Shown here in pieces: positions 43,357 to 55,816 of a DNA stretch of 64,000 nucleotides; position 1 is the stretch's first letter; every line of letters starts with the position of its first letter. Location: positions 1,080,800 to 1,144,799 of the forward strand of contig JAJEKV010000085.1 in assembly GCA_021234155.1 (NCBI GenBank). Direction: 5' to 3'. The translations under genes were made by a program, and so were the position numbers. The notes beneath the pieces were generated by a model that made no database searches, was not told where the DNA came from, and saw only the letters and a list, made by a program, of their open reading frames with translations. The DNA is from Isoetes taiwanensis (lineage: Eukaryota; Streptophyta; Lycopodiopsida; Isoetales; Isoetaceae).

Positions 43357-45653
43357 ATGGATCCTTTGTCTTCCAAAGTGCCATGCTGGGATAATTTATC
43401 CAAGGACCCCGACTATAGAGGCCAATTACCATGCATGGATCCGGCCCGACAAGTTCCTCTCCCCTATGGTGATAAACGGCCGGAACAGCAAAAATTCCCA
43501 GACAAATTCTTCACAAATGCTCTCGGAACAATTCGATCCTTCAATCCTGCTTTCAAAGCCATGAAAACAGTTACTTTTAAAGGTATTTCTTTGGACCTTC
43601 CTTCTGTTCATGCAAAGTTGATTTCTTTTCATGACTCGGCTGTTATTGTCAAAATCAATAAGCATGGTATTAAACTTGATAAACTCTGGGCCTTTTGCTT
43701 GAACCTTCACAAAGAAATTCTTATCAATGCTGTTTATTGGTTACAATCTCCATATGTTATGATTGAATGTGGTAACAAAAGATCTGCCAACCTTTTACTA
43801 AATCGAGGTCCTTTGACTCTGGAGTCCTTTCAACTCACCTTTCTAAAGTGGGATCCCAAATTTGAAGTTGCTAATTTGGATAATCTTTGTGTAGCCTCTA
43901 CCACGCTTCATGGTTTGAATCCTATCTTTGGAATGAGGACCGCCTCAAACCTTTTTAGGTTCCATTGGATCTTATATATGCACTGAATTTTCGCCATATA
44001 GACCTCCCAAATCTTTTGTCCAAATTGATATATCCAAAGATGTCCCCTCAGTAAATTCCTTTCCTTGATGTTTTTGGTCAAAAGCCTCCCTCTCTTAGAT
44101 GGGCTGGTGCCGCCTCCTCATTGTCAAACCGTAGGGCCGGGCACTTCGGTATGATTCTTGCAAGGATAATTCACCTTCCACAGAAATGAATATGAATTGT
44201 GACATCAATCGGTCGAGGATATGGAAGTCAATCAAGAAGTCAAACAAACAAGTCGAGACTGACAAGTCAATCCCAATGAAAAGCGACAACAGGGGCAGTC
44301 AAGGGACAGCACAAAATGCAATTACCTTGTGCACCAGTTTCAAATTTTGACTCTCTGAATAGGAATAGGGACATTGGCCCTTCAAGCATTTTATCCAAAG
44401 ACAAAGACTTTCAGTGGACCAAAGTCAATGGTAGTTATAAAAGGATCTAGAGAAAGAAAAATCTGAAAGACTCCCAGTCTCAAAATGATATGACTGGGGA
44501 TGCACCTCCTGTTAGAAATCAAGCTCAAGATGGAACTTCTGAGAAGGGGTTCCAGCAAGTAAAGGTGCTCTACAATGCTGGGCCATCTGCTAATGGCATC
44601 AACAAGGTCAACAGTCTACATGATATTTTGAACAAAATCATTTCGGATGCCAAAAACCTAAACACCAACAGTAAGAGTTCACAATTTTTGAACTCTAACA
44701 GGGGTAAGAGTAGTTCATTAATCAAGAAAGACAGTCATGGAAAGGTCTTAGAAAAGGTCTTTCTGACCAATGATCAGCTCCTTTGTGAGGTAATTGACCC
44801 TAAGGATACTTTGGTTGAAATGGTGCCTGCTCCAATTCCTGCTTCTGCAAGTGATAAAAATCATTCTAAATCAAAGGAGAGGACCATGGTCTTATGCAAT
44901 ACTGAAGACTCAAGGGACAGCATCAAAAATCTAAATGGTAACACCAATCATTTTCAGGTATTGGCTAACCTTAATTCTGAGGTGGATTTGGATGTACTAT
45001 TAGGCAATTCTTACAATGATCCAAACAACCATTCCCAATCTCCCTTTATTGATCTCTCACCAGCCTCTGATCCCTTTCTCCCTCCACCATCCCTCATAGA
45101 CAGTAATATTGCTGAGCAATTAGCTTCCTTGCAAGAGGGTCTTTGCTCTCAATCACAGCAAGTATGCCATGTTTTGGAGGAAGAGATTGTGCAAGATACT
45201 CCAGAAAGGGAGCTGGTGAATTATGAACATGATCAGGATAATTATGGAGAAATTCACAAGAAAGAGGACTTCTGCAAAATGGTTACTCATGAGGTGGCTG
45301 CTGAACTACCAGGTCAGGTTCTCTCTCCTCCTTCTCATAATCATTTGGAGACTTCTAATATTAATTGTGATCTTCCTGCTAGCATAAATGAAATGTTTGA
45401 ATTCATTCCTGGTGGGGCTTCTGATGTCAGTGATTTGGAAATTGATAAGGAAAATTGGGAGGGAGATAAATACCTAGCTGAGTGTTCTCATAAGGAAGAT
45501 ACTTCCAGACATACCTCTGCTCGAGAGGAAAAATTGGCTAAAGCCAAAAAGTATGATACTCCCCTGTCTGAACTCATAAATTTGCATAATACCCCTGCTG
45601 CCAACACTAGAAGTAAAGTTAGAAAAGGGAAAGGGAAAAAGAAAAGATATTAA
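43357..45653 (+). pseudogene. L1 ORF1 (DUF4283-type nucleic-acid-binding protein), frameshifted
   Basis: The first frame (43357-43986, 209 codons) contains FKAMKTVTFKGISLDLPSVH and YWLQSPYVMIECGNKRSANL, typical of the DUF4283 domain in plant L1 and related gag-like proteins. A frame change near 43930 continues PYRPPKSFVQIDISKDVP with stops around 44060-44340, where the CCHC knuckle would be. A second long frame (44490-45653, 387 codons) is Ser/Asn/Asp-rich, acidic and disordered, and ends in a basic RSKVRKGKGKKKRY. ORF1 protein would coat L1 RNA. Whether the 387-codon part is translated separately is unclear. Confidence 0.8.
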
Positions 45654-45696
45654 TCTTTTTCCTTCCTTTTTTTTCTTCATTCTTTTAAAGTCGACC

Positions 45697-48600
45697 ATGA
45701 AGATCATCTCCTGGAATGTTAGGGGTATTAAAGGCCCAATCAAAAGGAGACGTGCCATCTCCCAACTTAGGAATTATAACTCTGATATAATTCTGCTGCA
45801 GGAAGTTAAGCTTCCCAAATTTGAAATCTCCAATCTTGGAGATTGGATTTACCCTGGAGCCTCTTCCACCTGGATTGAGGCCTCTGGTAGAAGTGGAGGT
45901 ATTATCATGATATGGAAAAATCTGAAACATCTCTCTTTCCATAACTCCCCCTCTAAGATGTGGCAAGCTGTCATATTTCAGTTACAAGATTCCACATTTG
46001 GAGTTATAAATGTTTATGCCTCCACCAACCCAAAAGAAAGAGAAGTTCCTTGGTCTGAAATCAAAACTTGGATGCATGCTAATCCTATCCCGAATTTGGA
46101 TTATAGGGGATTTTAATAACACTCCCTCCTGGAATATGAAACTAGGCAACCATCTCAATATGTCTACTTTAGAGAGATCTAATTGGGACTCTTTTATCTC
46201 TGACACTTCATTGGTTTATGTGCCTTCCTCTACTGCTTCTTTTACTTGGTCTAATAAGCAAAAAGGTGACAAAAGAGTCTATTGTACCCTGGACAGATTT
46301 TATGTGTGTAGTCCAACCTCATCCCTTTGGGATAATTGCTATGTCACTAGTGATGAAGGCAATATAATATCAGACCATCAGCCTCAATTTTTATGTACTA
46401 AGCAATTGACTCAAACACCTAGGGATGGCAATGTATCTTACAAATTTAACTGTGCTCTTCTAGAGAATGACTCCTTTGTTAGAGACTTCAAAGATTTCTA
46501 TCTCAATATCCCTGATGAAGGTAATCAGCAGCCAATGAAAAGATTTTATGGCAAAATCAAGAAGGTCAAGAGTTGGATTAAAGGTTGGTCTAAAAGCAAA
46601 CATTTGGCCAAAATCAATGAGAAAGAGCAATTGCTTGCCAAGATGAGGGATATTAGATCTCTCCTTCAAGAAGATCCTCACAATCTTAACCTTCATATTG
46701 GTGAGGAACTTCTAGAAAATTACCTAAAAAGTGTTGAGGAAATTGAGGCCAAAAGCTCTTCCATCAAATGTAAGATTAAATTTAATAAGGACATGGACTA
46801 TGGCAGCTCCAGTTTTTTCTTTAAAATGGCTAAAGTCAGACTGCTTAGAAATGCTATCACTCAAGTTCAGACTGACACTGGAATTTCTCTGAATGACTCC
46901 AAGCTTATTAAGTCTTTCTTCCAAGAGAACTATGCCACTCTTTTTTCCAAAACTCCAGCTCAGCAAATTGACCTTGTCAAGGAAAGAAAATTTCTTGATT
47001 TGCTGGATGTGATCATTCCATCTTCTATGGATAACATGGATGATTCTATTGTGACTCCCCCTGGAGAAGATGAGATTTTCAAGGTTCTCAGATCCTTTGG
47101 CAGAGGCAAATCCCCTGGTCCACGATGGTCTTCCTAGTGAATTCTATGTTCACTGGGGATATTCTTAAACATGATATCATTTCCATGGTTTCGGGTTTTG
47201 GGAGGCCAATTTCTTACATCCTTCAATCTCTGCTGCTTTTATTTCCCTCATTCCTAAAGTGGACAACCCATCTACTTTCTCAGATTGGAGGCCGATCTCT
47301 TTAACCAATACCTCTTATAAGATCTGTGCCAAGATAATTGCAAATAGAATCAAAGTATTTTCTGAGAAGAACATATCTCTCTATCGGTCGACTTTTCTTC
47401 CTAATAGATTTATATTGGACAATTATATCCTTTGCTATGGAAGGTCTTCATTGGAATAGCATCTCCAATCAAAATTGTGTGCTCCTTAAACTGGATTTTT
47501 AAGCGAGCCTTTGATCTGATGAGATGGGATTTTCTTGATCTTGCTCTCTCAAAATTTGGGTTTCATCCTAAATTAAGTTTGCTAATTCATGGTTTGAATA
47601 CTTTCTCTCATTGCTGTCATTATTAATGGCTCCCCTCCCAATTCTTTCCCTTATCTAGAGGAGTCAGACAAGGTTGCCCCCTAGCCCCCTATTTATTCTT
47701 GATAGTAGCTGAAATGCTTACAAAGGCTGTTCTTCATTTCAAGGAGCTTGGGATGATTAAAGGTCTTAATCTGCCAAATAGTGATGAGTCCCTAACTCTC
47801 TCTCAATATGCTGATGATACTTTTGCCTTTTTAGATGCTGATATATCTAACATTGATTTCTTTCTTGACATTATCAATCAATTCTCTGCTGCTTCTGGGG
47901 TCCACCTAAACTTGGCTAAATGTGTGATCATTGGTGATAATATCCAGCCAAACTTTGCTAATCTCAAGGTTGTTAATACTCATCATGCCTCCACTCTATT
48001 AGGTATGCCTTTGTCTCTTAATCCTAATCTTAAAGGCCTATGGCAGCCTATAATAGACAGAATAAGGAAAAAGCTAAATAATTTCAGAGGTGGATTGTCC
48101 TTTGCTGGTAGATCTATTATTGCAAACTCTGTCCTGGCCAGCACTCACATCTATTTTTCCTCTGCTTTAGTGGCCCCTAAGTCAATCTATTCCGAGATTG
48201 AAAAGATTATCAGAAAGTTCATTTGGAAAGGCTCTCATCTTGTTGGATGGAATTATGTGTCCGGGCCTAAAAAAAATATGGTGGTCTTGGCTGCAAGGAT
48301 CTTTATCTGGCTTTGTGCGGCTCTGGTGGCAAATACATATGGAAATCCTTCACGAATAATCTTTGGTCCATCCTCTCATTTTATCGGAATCGGCTCTCCT
48401 GCTCTCACTTGGTTGGCCATCCTACAATTGAGCATATTTTTCCTGATTCCTGTTTTAATGTTCTCCAGGCTGGTGCAAATACTTCCCCTCTTATGAGAAA
48501 CTTCATTATGGCTTGGAACAAAGTACAATCTGCCTATGTTTATGATGATCCTCAAGATCTCAACTTGCAAATGACTATTTTTTGGAATCCAATTCTGAAG

Positions 48601-49440
48601 AATCATCCTAGTAAGACTCTTGCCTTGAGACACCCAAGAATTTATAAGAAATGGTCTGATTATGGCCTTATTTTCCTAGGTGACTTATATCTGAATAAAA
48701 AGCTCATCTCTTGGACCAATCTGAAAAACTTAGTTCATGGCACTTCTAGTGACAAAAAGATCTATCTGCACATTAAGTCGATCCTTCCTCAGACTTGGTT
48801 AAATAATATTGTCCCCAAGGCAACCAATTGGAGCATTGCAGGTAAGTGTTTATATAAGGTCAGTCAAATCTATTCTGCTATTAGCAATTCTGACAATCCT
48901 TCCAAAGCTGGTCTCAAATGGTCTATCACTATGGAGGAGGCCAAATCTCTATTTCATGATGTTTGGAACTCTTATTGCTTCCCCAAGGTCAACTTCTTTA
49001 TTTGGTTGTTAGCTAATAAAAGCATTCCTAATTTACAACTTCTCTCCCTCAGGAATGACAACATATCTGCCTTGTGCCAGCTTCACTGCAGTCTGGAGGA
49101 AGATCTTGAGCACATCTTTATCTGCCCTAAGCTTAATTCTTTTTGGTCTTGGTTTGATGATAAGTTGGGTCAGTTTTTTTCCTAAGGGATCTCGGAAATT
49201 TCTTTGTCTTATATCCAAAATGGTTGCACTTTTGCTAACACTATCATGTTTATTGCTCTTTGGAATATCTGGAAGGCAAGAAATAGAGTAGTTTATGGTA
49301 AAAAGAATTTCTCTATTTTTTGGATCAAATTGCATTTTCAACTTGATATTTGTCTCATTGCTTCTGACACACAAAAGGAAGCAATCGATAAATATGATGA
49401 GAAAATGGGATTTGGTTGGTCATTTCGGGGGGTCTTTTGA
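45697..49440 (+). pseudogene. L1 ORF2 endonuclease/reverse transcriptase, frameshifted
   Basis: It starts 41 bp after the ORF1 stop with MKIISWNVRGIKGPIKRRRA and LLQEVKLPKFE, the AP-endonuclease N-terminus. A frame change near 46090 joins IWIIGDFNNTPS. RT blocks follow: LRSFGRGKSPGP, then in other frames WRPISLTNTSYKICAKIIAN, GVRQGCPLAPYLF and the active-site YADD (47807-47818) in LSQYADDTFAFLDAD. A C-terminal zf-RVT region is at 48940-49140 (WLLANKSIPNLQLL ... CQLHCSLEEDLEHIFICPKL). At least five frame breaks are visible. In an intact element it nicks DNA and primes reverse transcription at the target. Confidence 0.9.
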
Positions 49441-50301
49441 TTTATTTGTAGCTAACTTCAATGTTATCAATTCTAATTCTCGCTTTTGGTGATGATGTTA
49501 GCCTACTTGAAGAAATGCAAGAAGAGCATGGGTGAAATGGATGACAATCTACTCAAAAGGGATGTTGATCTTGACCTAAAACTGTTCTTCAACAAACTCT
49601 CCGAAAATGAAGAAAATTTGGACAACGAATATTGCAAGAATGTTCTTAGCGAGAGAGGTGGTGCAAGTCTATACTATGCTTGATTTCCTCTCCATGTACC
49701 CGAGATACATGGTGAGGAACAATTCTCAAGATTGAGGAGAAGCGATTACTATACTCACAGATTTGTTGGCTGATTTGTTTGGTTCCTTGCTTTGTTTGGT
49801 CATGTCGACCTCTCTTGTGTGGATAGCATTGCCGAAAGCGGATTCTTGGCAGTTACACCTTTGGATGGCCGACTCTTTCTATGCCTTCTTCAACTCTAAG
49901 CTTGACTCCTCTCACCTTGCGGACCAAGTAGCCCCATCTTTGTATCTGGCTTCCTATCCAACCCTGCTAAGACATTAATTGCTCAATGGTATTTCCTAAT
50001 CTAGCAGAATTTTGGTTGATGTTACTTTCAGGTTTTAACAATAACTACTGGTTGGGGTCGTGATTTCTACACATTTTTGAAGACTATCTCATTTTTGGAA
50101 GATTATCTCTACTTATCAGCTATCCTTTGATCAATTCAGCTCATCCCAGGATCTGATTCCTGCTGCATATTTTTCAGACTGCACATCACAACATTTTGAT
50201 GGACGTTTATGTATAAAGAACTTTGTTATGCTTTAATCTGCTGATCAAAGCAGAACTATGTACTGTGTTTCTTGATTAATGGGAAAATTCACTCTTACTC
50301 T

Positions 50302-50325
50302 AAAAAAAAAAAAAAAAAAAAAAAA
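50302..50325 (+). other. poly(A) tail of the L1
   Basis: A run of 24 A after ACTCTTACTCT, directly followed by the right target-site duplication. Confidence 0.9.
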
Positions 50326-50340
50326 AGATTTGCAAAAAAG
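50326..50340. repeat. right target-site duplication of the L1
   Basis: Exact copy of 42493-42507. The sequence after it (50341-50405) continues the interrupted target repeat. Confidence 0.92.
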
Positions 50341-50499
50341 TATAAATCACATTAGGATGCCTAAAGCAAAATGAGACAGTTGCACTCATATCTCAATATC
50401 CCTTGATTAGTCGTTATGTAACGAGACCTATACGCGAAGTAGGGTACTTCAACATAGGATTCAACGATCAGATAGGAGAACCGAGCTTCGAGAGGGTGG

Positions 50500-51395
50500 G
50501 CATTAATAGCTACTTAAAAACTACATCTGCTTATTATTCACATCTCAAAAAAACCATACTTCTTTAATCAAAAACAGTTACTAGAAACTACACATAGTTA
50601 TAAATTACAACTAAAAAAAAACTATACTTACTTAAGAAATAGCTACTTGAAAACTATGTCTAGTCATAAACCACACCACTTTAGAAAACCATATTTCCTT
50701 AAAATATAGCCACTTAGAAACTACATCTACTTATAAACTACACTTCAAAAAACCATGCTTCCCTAAAAAAACAGCTACTTAAAAACTACACCTAATTATA
50801 TAAACCACACCTCCAAAAAACCATACTTCCTTAAAAATAGCTTCTTAAAAACTACACCTAGTTATAAACTACACCACTTCAGAAAACTATACTTCATTAG
50901 AAAACAACCACTTAAGAACTACACCCACTTATAAACCACACCTCAAAAACCCATACTTCTTTCCAAAACAGCTGCTTAAAAACTACATTCACTTATAAAC
51001 CACACCTCAAAAAACAACACCTAGACTTAAAAAATCATACCACTTCAAGAAACTATACTTCCTTAGAAAACAACTACTTAAAAACTACACCTACTTATAA
51101 ACGACACCTTAAAAAACTATATTTCCTTAAAAAATAGCTACTTAAAAACAACACCTTATTATAAACCACACCTCAGAAAACAACATCCTCTTAAAAACAA
51201 CTCATCTTTAAAAAAAAAACTACACTTCCGCAAAATGAAACCACACCTAAAAAAAAAACCACACCTTCAGAAAAAAAAAAAGCTATAGCTCCTTAAAAAA
51301 ACCTACATCGTCTTCCTAATAAACCACACCTCCACATAACCACATATAGAGTTTTTTGAACAACAACATGTGGTTTTTCTTTTACTGTTGTTTTT
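50500..51395. repeat. AT-rich tandem array, inverted relative to 26.3-27.2 kb
   Basis: Units of the type AAAACTACACCTACTTATAA, ACCACACCTCAAAAAACC, ATACTTCCTTAAAAAAYAGC recur about 12 times with a period of roughly 65-75 bp. The right boundary reads TGTGGACCCAGAATTGGGGT and abuts GC-rich LINE-like sequence. Reverse-complemented, the repeat words (GTGGTTTTT, GTTGTTTTC, AAGGAAGTATGG) resemble those of the first array. Confidence 0.8.
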
Positions 51396-51429
51396 AAGTG
51401 TGGACCCAGAATTGGGGTGGTAGTGAGGC

Positions 51430-53640
51430 ATGCCAGAACAGGAGGGGGAGAGTCTCGCCCACAACATCCGAACACACATTCTTGATCGAATGACATTCCC
51501 GGGGCCAGTTCACATTTCTCGAGCAGCCCGCCATGGGGCTCAGCGCCCGGGTCGTGACTGCATTGTCATATTCGCGGTTGCGGATGCGCAGGTGCGTGAT
51601 GCGATATTGCGCCAGGGCAAGATGTTGAAGGGGACATCCCTGTATGTGGACCAGGACCTCACACCCGCACTGGGGAGGCACGTGAGGCGGGAGCTTGTCG
51701 GGGTGAGGCATTCGCCACCAAAGGGGTGCCGGGGGAGTTGGTTCGAGGCGGGGATGCACATTTTTTCGCCCGATCGCTCGCTCTGCTGGACCCGCATTTC
51801 CAACCGCTTGGTGAGCGTGGCCCCGCTTACGCTTCTCCTACCACGGCCCCCCTTCTCTGCTCCCTCGACCCCGCCCTCTCGCCACATGCTGCCTCCGCTC
51901 CATCTACTTCTCCACTCGGCCTCTGCTTCCCATCCTCCCCGGGCGACTCAGTGCGCAGATACCATTGGCCGACAAATAGGAATTATGCCTCCGGGTGGTC
52001 TCATGGAATTGTCGAGGCTTCCCTTAGCGAAGGGGGCAGTCTCAACTCGTGGCAGCGATATGGATCTCATCTTTCTCATGGAGACATGGGAGCATCTTTG
52101 GGCGCGAGGCTACCTCATTCATTTTCCGGGTTACCAACATTTCCGGTCTTCAATACGCATGCGGGGACGGAGGGGTCATGGTGGGGTTGCTTGCTACTAC
52201 GGACAACCTTGGCACATTCGGTTTACCCTCCGGAAGGCGAGCCCGAACACAACCGGTACTTGTGGGTTCGTGTATAATACCGGTGGCAACCCTCTTTTTC
52301 GGCCTGTTGTTATTTCCCTCGCGTAGAGGCACCTTCTATCGCAGACCACCCCGTCGCGGATAGGATGGACCCTTATGTCGATCTATATGTTGACATCTGG
52401 CGGCCACAAGCGGTTGGGTAGTGTTGTCCTTCTTGGGGATTTCAATGCACTGAGGCAGGAGTAGAGCAGCCCATGAGACTTGACCCCCCCTGACGATGAT
52501 GTCTGCCTTACGTCCCTTGAAGCAACTGGCCACGGGGATCCGATGATGCCAGGTCTTTCGCTTTGGTGACGATTGCTCCTGCTATGTGGTATTTTTGACT
52601 TGATAATTTGCAATGGCTGTCCACGATGGCCGCTTCTCGCGTAAAGTGCACATGCGGACGGGGACAATCGAGGGGAGGGTCTAGTGTGATGGACTATGTG
52701 CTCGTAGTTGCGCAAGATATGCATCTCATCGGTCGTTTCGGGTGGGCACCGACCATCCGGGATGAGGAGGTCGACTCGGATCACCTCCCACTTTATTTGG
52801 ACATGGTTTGGCAAGCCGCCCGCCCCTCGCCATCCTCGGGCGCGACTAGATTATGAGCGGCGGAGGACTCTGCCGAGATGCTCATGGATGCCATCGGCTG
52901 CCCCGCAGACCCCACACTAGGAGCAACAGGACCAGTTGACTTCGCTATTACGGGATCGCGGGCCGGGTGTTTTGGCAGATCCCCCTCCCCGTCGCCATTT
53001 GGTCAGCAATATTTCGGCAGAATCGATGGTTTGATGCGAGTGTAAAGAACATAGCGCCGGCTTCGGCCACAACGGGATCCAGTACCGGCTTATGGGCCAC
53101 CACCGCAAAGCGCCCATCTGAAGGAGACAAAGGCACGGTACCTTGCCAGGCATCAAAGGGAGATGTTCGGCCTGCTGGACACTCATCCTCGAACCTTTTG
53201 GCGCAGAGTGCTTCAAAGGCCAGCCCAGCCTACAGGGGACATCACACCCGGGCAGTGGGAACAGTACTTGCAGCAGCTCCATACCCCCACAGGATGGCCC
53301 CCCATTGGTTCTCGCGGAGGAGGATGTTGTGGAGGGCCCGCAACGCATAGCTAATGGGAAGGTGACCGACCCCGATGGTATCTGACCAGGAGTTACTCAA
53401 ATGGGCGGGGCAGCGGTGCCGATCCTCACTACCCCCGCATTCAACGAGCATTGCGGGGAAGGTTTCCCGACAATGGACCACAAGCAGGGTTGTCCCCATT
53501 CACAAGGCGGCGACCCACCTTTGTCAGGCCATTCCAAGGGACGATCATGGTGTTTGGGGTCGGGTTGGGAACTCACGGAAGACGACCCCTGTGAGAGGAC
53601 CCGTGGATCTAACAGAGAGTCCAGGGGGACTATGTCGCGG
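51430..53640 (+). pseudogene. GC-rich degenerate LINE (RNA-binding region, endonuclease, partial RT)
   Basis: The frame from 51430 includes IVIFAVADAQVRDAILRQGK and LKGTSLYVDQDLTPALGRHV, like the RNA-binding segment of LINE ORF1s. About 250 codons on come MDLIFLMETWEHLWARGYLI and RMRGRRGHGGVACYY (endonuclease), then VVLLGDFNALRQE (about 52428-52465) and DSDHLPLYLDM (52770-52802), which are endonuclease landmarks. RT is reduced to its start (GKVTDPDGI, VVPIHKA, about 53350-53510) and ends by 53640. Frames shift many times. The GC content is far above that of the L1 at 42.5 kb, so this is another lineage. Confidence 0.65.
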
Positions 53641-55700
53641 GATTTGCAAGAAGAGAAGAAAAGAAGGAAACAGAATAAAATGAGAGAAAGATGATAAGCT
53701 TCTTTGATATCAATGATGAAAATACATGAGCTCTCGTAATAGAGAGAAAACCGAAAGGAGACAAGACTCAAAACTCATCTAAAAAACTTATGTGCTAACT
53801 CTACTCATATATATAGTACAATGGCCTTGGGCCCAATATAGACACCGACGACCGATCTCTGGTGCGACTCACGGAAGGAGGATTTTTGCAGGAATGTTGG
53901 CGGTGCCTCTTGAAGTGCCTAGAATCATGGCCCGATGCCGACAGGCGGTGACGGGTCGCCACTTGTCCGAAGCGGGCGCTCTTGTTGATGACCCACGTGC
54001 TTTGATGCGTGGTGGTGCAACGCTTGGTCTTTTGCGAGCCTTGGATGTCCGGACCCGTGGGTGAAGTGGAGGATCCTTGAGCTTGACTTGGTCCGTCAGA
54101 TGCATGAATAGTCCTGTACCAGGAGGCACGGGATTAACACCCCCCACCAAACGACACCCGTGAGTGAAGAAAAGGAGGAAGCGTTTGGGAGGGCGGGAAG
54201 CCATCTGTTCGAAAGTGATCCTCCACGGAGTGAGGACTCCGCACCATTATGGTAATCGGCTTATGAGATCCGGGCGTGATTGAAGAGCTTGAGGAGTGTT
54301 TTTGGCCAAAGGGGGGGATCGGCATCAATAAGAAAGCGAGAGCCGCACCATGTCTTCAAAGGGCGTGCGGGCGTCTCGAAGAAATGTATCTCGACATTCC
54401 ATGAGGAGACAGTCGAAGGCCAAAGGCACCGACACCGCATTCGGATTGCGAAAAAAAATGGGGACGCCGCCAATTTAGGGAGCTTAGCAAAATGCATTTG
54501 AGAGCAGCGCAAAATCCCGCTTGAAAATGGATGTAAGGATCGTGAGGTGGAGGCATTCTGCGCAAGAAGGTGTCGAGACCATGAAGCGCATCATCCGGGC
54601 CGTTGCCAACCACGCCATTAGCAATGTAGATCCAATTGGTGGTGTTGTCCGAGTGGCACCTTCTTCCCAATGTGAGCGGCCGAACAAAGCGTGGATCCCA
54701 CCGGAGATCCGGTCGAGATCCGAGGTGGTGTCCGACTGCATGACCATCCATGACCTTGGTCCAAAAAGGAAGGCCAATCGAAGTCAGGGGAACTGGGCGT
54801 GGAGGTACGCCGTGGGGAAGCATAGGGAGAAGGAACCATGCCCGTGGGCGTGGGTTCTTGAGCGGTCTCCCCTGAATTGATGACAAGATCACGGATCAAG
54901 AGCGACACCAACGATCCCAAAGAGAAGCGTAGAGTGAGAGTTGGGGAGGGCTATCCCATCCCGTGGGGACGTCTTGCTATCCAACGCAGGAGCTTGTAAC
55001 CGATTGTAACCGAAAAAGGTCTTTGCATATAAATTTGTGCATAGGGAAGATCCTCGGGATGTCATAGATACTTCACGATTTGTTGCGGTGCTTCCGCGCA
55101 GAGAGATAAATGATTGGCAAGCTTCGGGCATGTACTCCCGATGAAGAGTTTGGGTCCGGCGGGATCCCGCAAGATATGGATTGTTATCCCCGAAACACCC
55201 ATTGTTAGCCCACATGCGGGCGGACACACAGGTCTATACTTTGCTGCATGAGGGCGAGGCCCCACCGCCCGCGGTGTCCAAGAAGAGGGATCTACAAAGC
55301 CACGGCTGGGTCAAAGCTCCTCCAAGAAGCGAAGACCCAAAGGTAGGACCCGCGGCGGGCCACTACTTGTCTGTTAGCACGGCGGCGGTATGGCTTCAAT
55401 TCTCGTTCGAGTGCCCAAGTAGTGGAGCACGCGTTGTCATGATGAGGATCAGATTCAGGGCAGTAGGCCACTCCGTGTTCCTATATATTGTAGCATTTTT
55501 GCTCCTTCAAAAGAAGGGTTCATAGTGTTCTTTTGTGTCACTCTGAGCGCACATATCTTTGGTGCTTTGTTGCGCTCTTTTGAGCCTTCATTGTACACTT
55601 GTTTTTGATCAATGGATTGCCGTGTTCTCCACAAGTGTCTTGTGTGTTTCATTGTGTATTGCAATTGCTGTTTTTTATCGAAGTTTTTCTTGTTCTTTCC
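53641..55700. other. GC-rich segment of unknown origin
   Basis: Between the LINE and the gypsy element. The first 200 bp are AT-rich and LTR-like on the minus strand (ACTATATATATGAGTAG, then a CT-rich stretch). The rest is GC-rich with long ORFs on both strands (54356-54892 minus, 178 codons; 54521-54880 plus), none with a motif I know. The minus-strand PTGMVPSPYASPRRTSTPSS suggests a gag-like or disordered protein. The last 250 bp (about 55450-55725) are LTR-like on the plus strand and may be the 5' LTR end of the gypsy element. Confidence 0.35.
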
Positions 55701-55816
55701 TCTGTTAGCAAAATCCCGCGTGACAAGAGTGCCTCAGATTTACCTGCCGGGACTTCAAGGATCTCCACAGAGACTGTCCCTCAGCGATCAGCCCGGACCC
55801 CAAACATCTTGGCGCT

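Larger units (their letters stand above)
42508..50325 (+). mobile_element. complete-length plant L1 LINE, degenerate coding
   Basis: A 7.8-kb insertion delimited by perfect 15-bp target-site duplications and a 24-A tail (50302-50325). It has a 5' UTR (42508-43356), ORF1 with a DUF4283-like domain, ORF2 with AP-endonuclease, RT and zf-RVT domains, and a 3' UTR (49441-50301). The insertion split a repeat whose intact relatives are at 40296 and 41615. The duplications are unchanged but both ORFs carry several frameshifts, so the element cannot move by itself. Confidence 0.92.
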
